64,000 bases of DNA, from contig NZ_CP068983.1 of NCBI RefSeq assembly GCF_016801025.1, positions 248,001 through 312,000 on the forward strand, in the 5' to 3' direction. This document shows positions 61,736 to 64,000 of this stretch, one piece after another. A program made the translations under genes and the position numbers. Source of the stretch: Paradevosia shaoguanensis (lineage in GTDB: Bacteria > Pseudomonadota > Alphaproteobacteria > Rhizobiales > Devosiaceae). Within the stretch, counting starts at the first letter, position 1; the number at the start of each line of letters is the position of its first letter. The notes under the pieces were generated by a model. It saw only the letters and a program-made list of their open reading frames with translations. It did not search any database and was not told the origin of the DNA.

Positions 61736-63436
61736 ATGACATCGACGCAAAACGGCACCCACAAGTGGATGGTGCTCTCGAACACGACGCTCGGGGTGCT
61801 CGCCTCGACGGTGAATTCCTCGATCATTCTCATCAGCCTTCCCGCCATTTTCAGGGGCATCGGGCTGCATCCGCTGGATCCGGGCAATACCAACACGCTG
61901 CTTTGGACCATCATGGGCTACATGGTGGTGACCTCGGTGCTGGTGGTGACGTTCGGGCGGCTGGCCGACATGTATGGCCGGGCGCGGATCTACAATATCG
62001 GCTTCATCATCTTCACCATCGCCGCCCTCCTCCTCAGCTTCATGCCGACGGGACCGAGCGCGGCGGGGTACCTGGTGTGGATGCGTATCCTGCAGGGCGT
62101 GGGCGGGGCCATGATCACGGCGACATCGACGGCTATTCTCGTCGACGCGTTTCCTCCGCATCAGCGCGGCTTCGCGCTGGGCATCAACACGATGGCGGCC
62201 ATTGCGGGCCAGTTCATCGGCCTGATCCTGGGCGGACTGCTGGCAGACATCAACTGGCGCTGGATCTTCTGGATCAACGTGCCGATCGGCCTGATCGGGA
62301 CGCTCTGGGGCCTCGCCATGCTGCGCGATCGCGGCGTGCGGCAGGTGCATGGCAAGCTCGACTGGTGGGGCAACATCACCTTCGCGGTGGGCCTCATCCT
62401 CATCCTTGTCGGGGTCAATGACGGCATCCAGCCGGATGGCGCCTCGCTGATGGCCTGGGGCAGCCCCAAGGTGCTGATGGAGCTGGGTTTCGGCATTATC
62501 TTCCTCGTGGCGTTCCTCGCCATCGAGAAGCGGGTGAAGCTGCCGATGTTCGACCTCAAGCTCTTCCGCATCCGGCCGTTCGCGGCGGGCGTTTCGGCCA
62601 GCATGCTTTCGTCCATCGGGCGCGGCGGGCTGCAGTTCATGCTGATCGTCTGGCTGCAGGGCATCTGGCTGCCGCTGCATGGCTATACGTTCGAATCCAC
62701 CCCGCTCTGGGCCGGCATCTTCATGCTGCCGCTGACGCTCGGCATCCTGATCGCAGGGCCGGTGGCGGGCATTCTCGCCGACCGGTTCGGGGCGCGGCTC
62801 TTTGCAGCCATCGGCATGGTGGTGGGCGCGCTCACGTTCCTGGGGCTGATGCTGCTCGAGGCGAACTTCCCCTACCCCATCTTCGCGCTGCTGCTGTTCC
62901 TCAACGGCGTCGGCACGGGATTGTTCAGCGCGCCCAACAGCACGCAGATCATGAATGCGGTGCCGGCGGCGGAACGCGGGCAGGCTTCGGGCGTGCGGGC
63001 GACGACGCTCAATGCCGGACAGGTGCTTTCCATCGGCATCTTCTTCACGCTGATGATCCTGGGGCTGGCGATGAGCCTGCCCGGGACTATGGAAGCGCGG
63101 CTGGTGGCAGAGGGCCTGCCTCAGGATGTCGCAGCACAAGTCGCTAGCGCTCCGCCCGTGGCTAGCCTATTTGCAGCCTTCCTCGGCTATAATCCGATGG
63201 GAGAACTCATCCCAGCGACGGCTCTGGCGGCCCTGCCGCCGGATCATGCTGCCGTGATTACGGGACAGACGTTCTTCCCGGACCTGCTTTCGGGCCCATT
63301 CATGGTGGGCATCAAGATCGCCTTCTCGATCTCGATGCTGCTGTACCTGCTTTCGGCGCTGGCGTCGTGGCTGGGTGGGTCGACCCGTCAGCAGGAGGCT
63401 GTCGAGGAGGCAGCCATGCGGGCTGCTGCGGAATGA
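61736..63436 (+). CDS. MFS multidrug efflux transporter, DHA2 (14-helix) family
   Basis: Proton-coupled drug exporter of the inner membrane, 566 residues. It has the MFS motif A in FGRLADMYGRARIYNIGFII, motif C-type glycine/proline spacing in FIGLILGGLLADINWRWIFW, and about 14 hydrophobic helices (GLILILVGVNDG, GILIAGPVAGILADRFGARL). A cytosolic tail follows. The ATG lacks a strong ribosome site, so the start may be imprecise. The divergent MarR gene and dyad suggest drug-inducible expression. Confidence 0.92.
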   Translation: MTSTQNGTHKWMVLSNTTLGVLASTVNSSIILISLPAIFRGIGLHPLDPGNTNTLLWTIMGYMVVTSVLVVTFGRLADMYGRARIYNIGFIIFTIAALLLSFMPTGPSAAGYLVWMRILQGVGGAMITATSTAILVDAFPPHQRGFALGINTMAAIAGQFIGLILGGLLADINWRWIFWINVPIGLIGTLWGLAMLRDRGVRQVHGKLDWWGNITFAVGLILILVGVNDGIQPDGASLMAWGSPKVLMELGFGIIFLVAFLAIEKRVKLPMFDLKLFRIRPFAAGVSASMLSSIGRGGLQFMLIVWLQGIWLPLHGYTFESTPLWAGIFMLPLTLGILIAGPVAGILADRFGARLFAAIGMVVGALTFLGLMLLEANFPYPIFALLLFLNGVGTGLFSAPNSTQIMNAVPAAERGQASGVRATTLNAGQVLSIGIFFTLMILGLAMSLPGTMEARLVAEGLPQDVAAQVASAPPVASLFAAFLGYNPMGELIPATALAALPPDHAAVITGQTFFPDLLSGPFMVGIKIAFSISMLLYLLSALASWLGGSTRQQEAVEEAAMRAAAE

Positions 63437-63525
63437 ACGCATGGCAGTCCTGAAGGGGAAGGGATTGCCGAAACAGACGTCGCTTCTAACCTAAGGACAG
63501 GAGCGACGTCGGAGGGCTCTTGAGA

Positions 63526-64000
63526 ATGACCGGCAATGCGAAGCACAGGGTCGTCATCGTTGGCGGCGGTTTCGGGGGCCTGATGGCCGCCCAGAAGCTG
63601 GCCGGAAGCGGTCTCGACATCACACTCGTCGACAGACGAAACCACCACCTCTTCCAGCCCCTGCTCTACCAGGTGGCGACGGCCGCCCTGGCGACTTCGG
63701 ATATCGCCTGGCCGATCCGGAGCCTCGTGCGCGGCAAGGAGGACATCAAGACCCTCCTCGGCAGCGTGACGGGCGTGGACAAGGAAGCGCGCGAAGTGCT
63801 GCTCGAGGACGGCGCGCGGATACCCTATGACAGCCTGATCCTGGCGACGGGCGCGCGGCATGCCTATTTCGGGCACGACGAATGGGAGCCCAACGCTCCC
63901 GGCCTCAAGACGCTGGAAGACGCGACCGCCATCCGGCGCCGCCTGCTGCTGGCGTTCGAGCAGGCCGAGCGCGAGCCCGACGAGGCGCGGCGCAAGGCGC
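63526..64000 (+). CDS. ndh: NAD(P)/FAD-dependent oxidoreductase, probable type II NADH dehydrogenase (C-terminus outside the window)
   Basis: Non-proton-pumping NADH:quinone oxidoreductase on the inner face of the membrane. The visible 158 residues show the FAD-binding VVIVGGGFGGLMAAQKLAGS, the NDH-2 block RRNHHLFQPLLYQVATAALA, IAWPIRSLVRGKEDIKTLLG and LILATGARHAYFGHDEWEPN. I choose the ATG at 63526 with GGAGGG nine bases upstream; a TTG at 63520 is the alternative. The gene runs past the window edge. The HHLFQPLLYQVA motif separates NDH-2 from related disulfide reductases. Confidence 0.9.
   Translation, partial: MTGNAKHRVVIVGGGFGGLMAAQKLAGSGLDITLVDRRNHHLFQPLLYQVATAALATSDIAWPIRSLVRGKEDIKTLLGSVTGVDKEAREVLLEDGARIPYDSLILATGARHAYFGHDEWEPNAPGLKTLEDATAIRRRLLLAFEQAEREPDEARRKA

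Overview
The window is GC-rich chromosomal DNA from an alphaproteobacterium of the order Hyphomicrobiales (Rhizobiales). Devosiaceae/Devosia is my best guess. The reasons are gene content and gene order: a divergent cbbR / cbbF-cbbP Calvin-cycle locus, pqqABCDE, the rpiA-DUF2059-gor string, a DUF2865 protein, a short alphaproteobacterial-type GluRS next to a glutamine-dependent NAD synthase, and a class II DAHP synthase. The palindromic repeats with the core CCCCGGATCAAGTCCGGGG also fit. The family assignment is inference, because there is no rRNA or tRNA gene in the window.

Layout. 1-2.8 kb: Calvin-cycle genes cbbP (cut by the window start) and cbbF, divergent from cbbR. 2.9-8.3 kb: a second LysR regulator followed by a tightly overlapped PQQ cofactor operon (pqqA, B, C, D, E) that ends in a serine peptidase of the prolyl iminopeptidase family. 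8.4-17.9 kb: a GntR regulator, then a complete carbohydrate-utilisation locus (two permeases, binding protein, ATPase, a GH2 glycosidase and a divergent LacI regulator). 17.9-18.2 kb: a 241-bp miniature inverted-repeat element. 18.2-19.9 kb: nadC and cysQ. 20-25.2 kb: a PadR-controlled RND efflux adaptor and pump. 25.4-30.7 kb: an EamA transporter, an ArsR-Atm1-type exporter pair and a LysM protein. 30.7-34 kb: cimA behind a cluster of small overlapping genes (DUF559 nuclease, VOC protein, two GFA proteins). 34.2-48.9 kb: mostly housekeeping genes (cysS, FAH-family hydrolase, DUF2865 protein, gltX, nadE, an outer-membrane barrel, a lone receiver domain, DAHP synthase, gor, DUF2059, rpiA, an L,D-transpeptidase, moaA).

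48.9-51 kb is the most unusual stretch. It holds a gene-free region of odd composition with inverted parS-like half-sites, a second 241-bp copy of the miniature element, an IS110-family transposase broken by a one-base frameshift, and two kinds of palindromic repeat. 51-64 kb: a divergent PRPP synthetase paralogue, an Lrp regulator, an SNase-domain protein, a PleC/PdhS-type histidine kinase, cobT/cobS, a glutathione S-transferase, DUF1003, a retropepsin-like protease, dusA, two small stress-type proteins, a MarR-DHA2 efflux pair and the start of a type II NADH dehydrogenase.

How the parts fit. The cbb and pqq loci suggest facultative autotrophy and oxidation by PQQ-dependent dehydrogenases, although neither RuBisCO nor a quinoprotein dehydrogenase lies in this window. 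The ABC-GH2-LacI locus imports and hydrolyses a glycoside whose identity I cannot tell. Several regulators (PadR, ArsR, MarR, LacI) sit beside their presumed targets, and visible inverted or phased repeats are plausible operators. I did not find a wholly novel multi-gene system. The best leads are the twin 241-bp elements, the possible IS110 bridge-RNA region, the peptidase in the pqq operon, the ArsR-Atm1 coupling and the GFA/VOC/DUF559 cluster.
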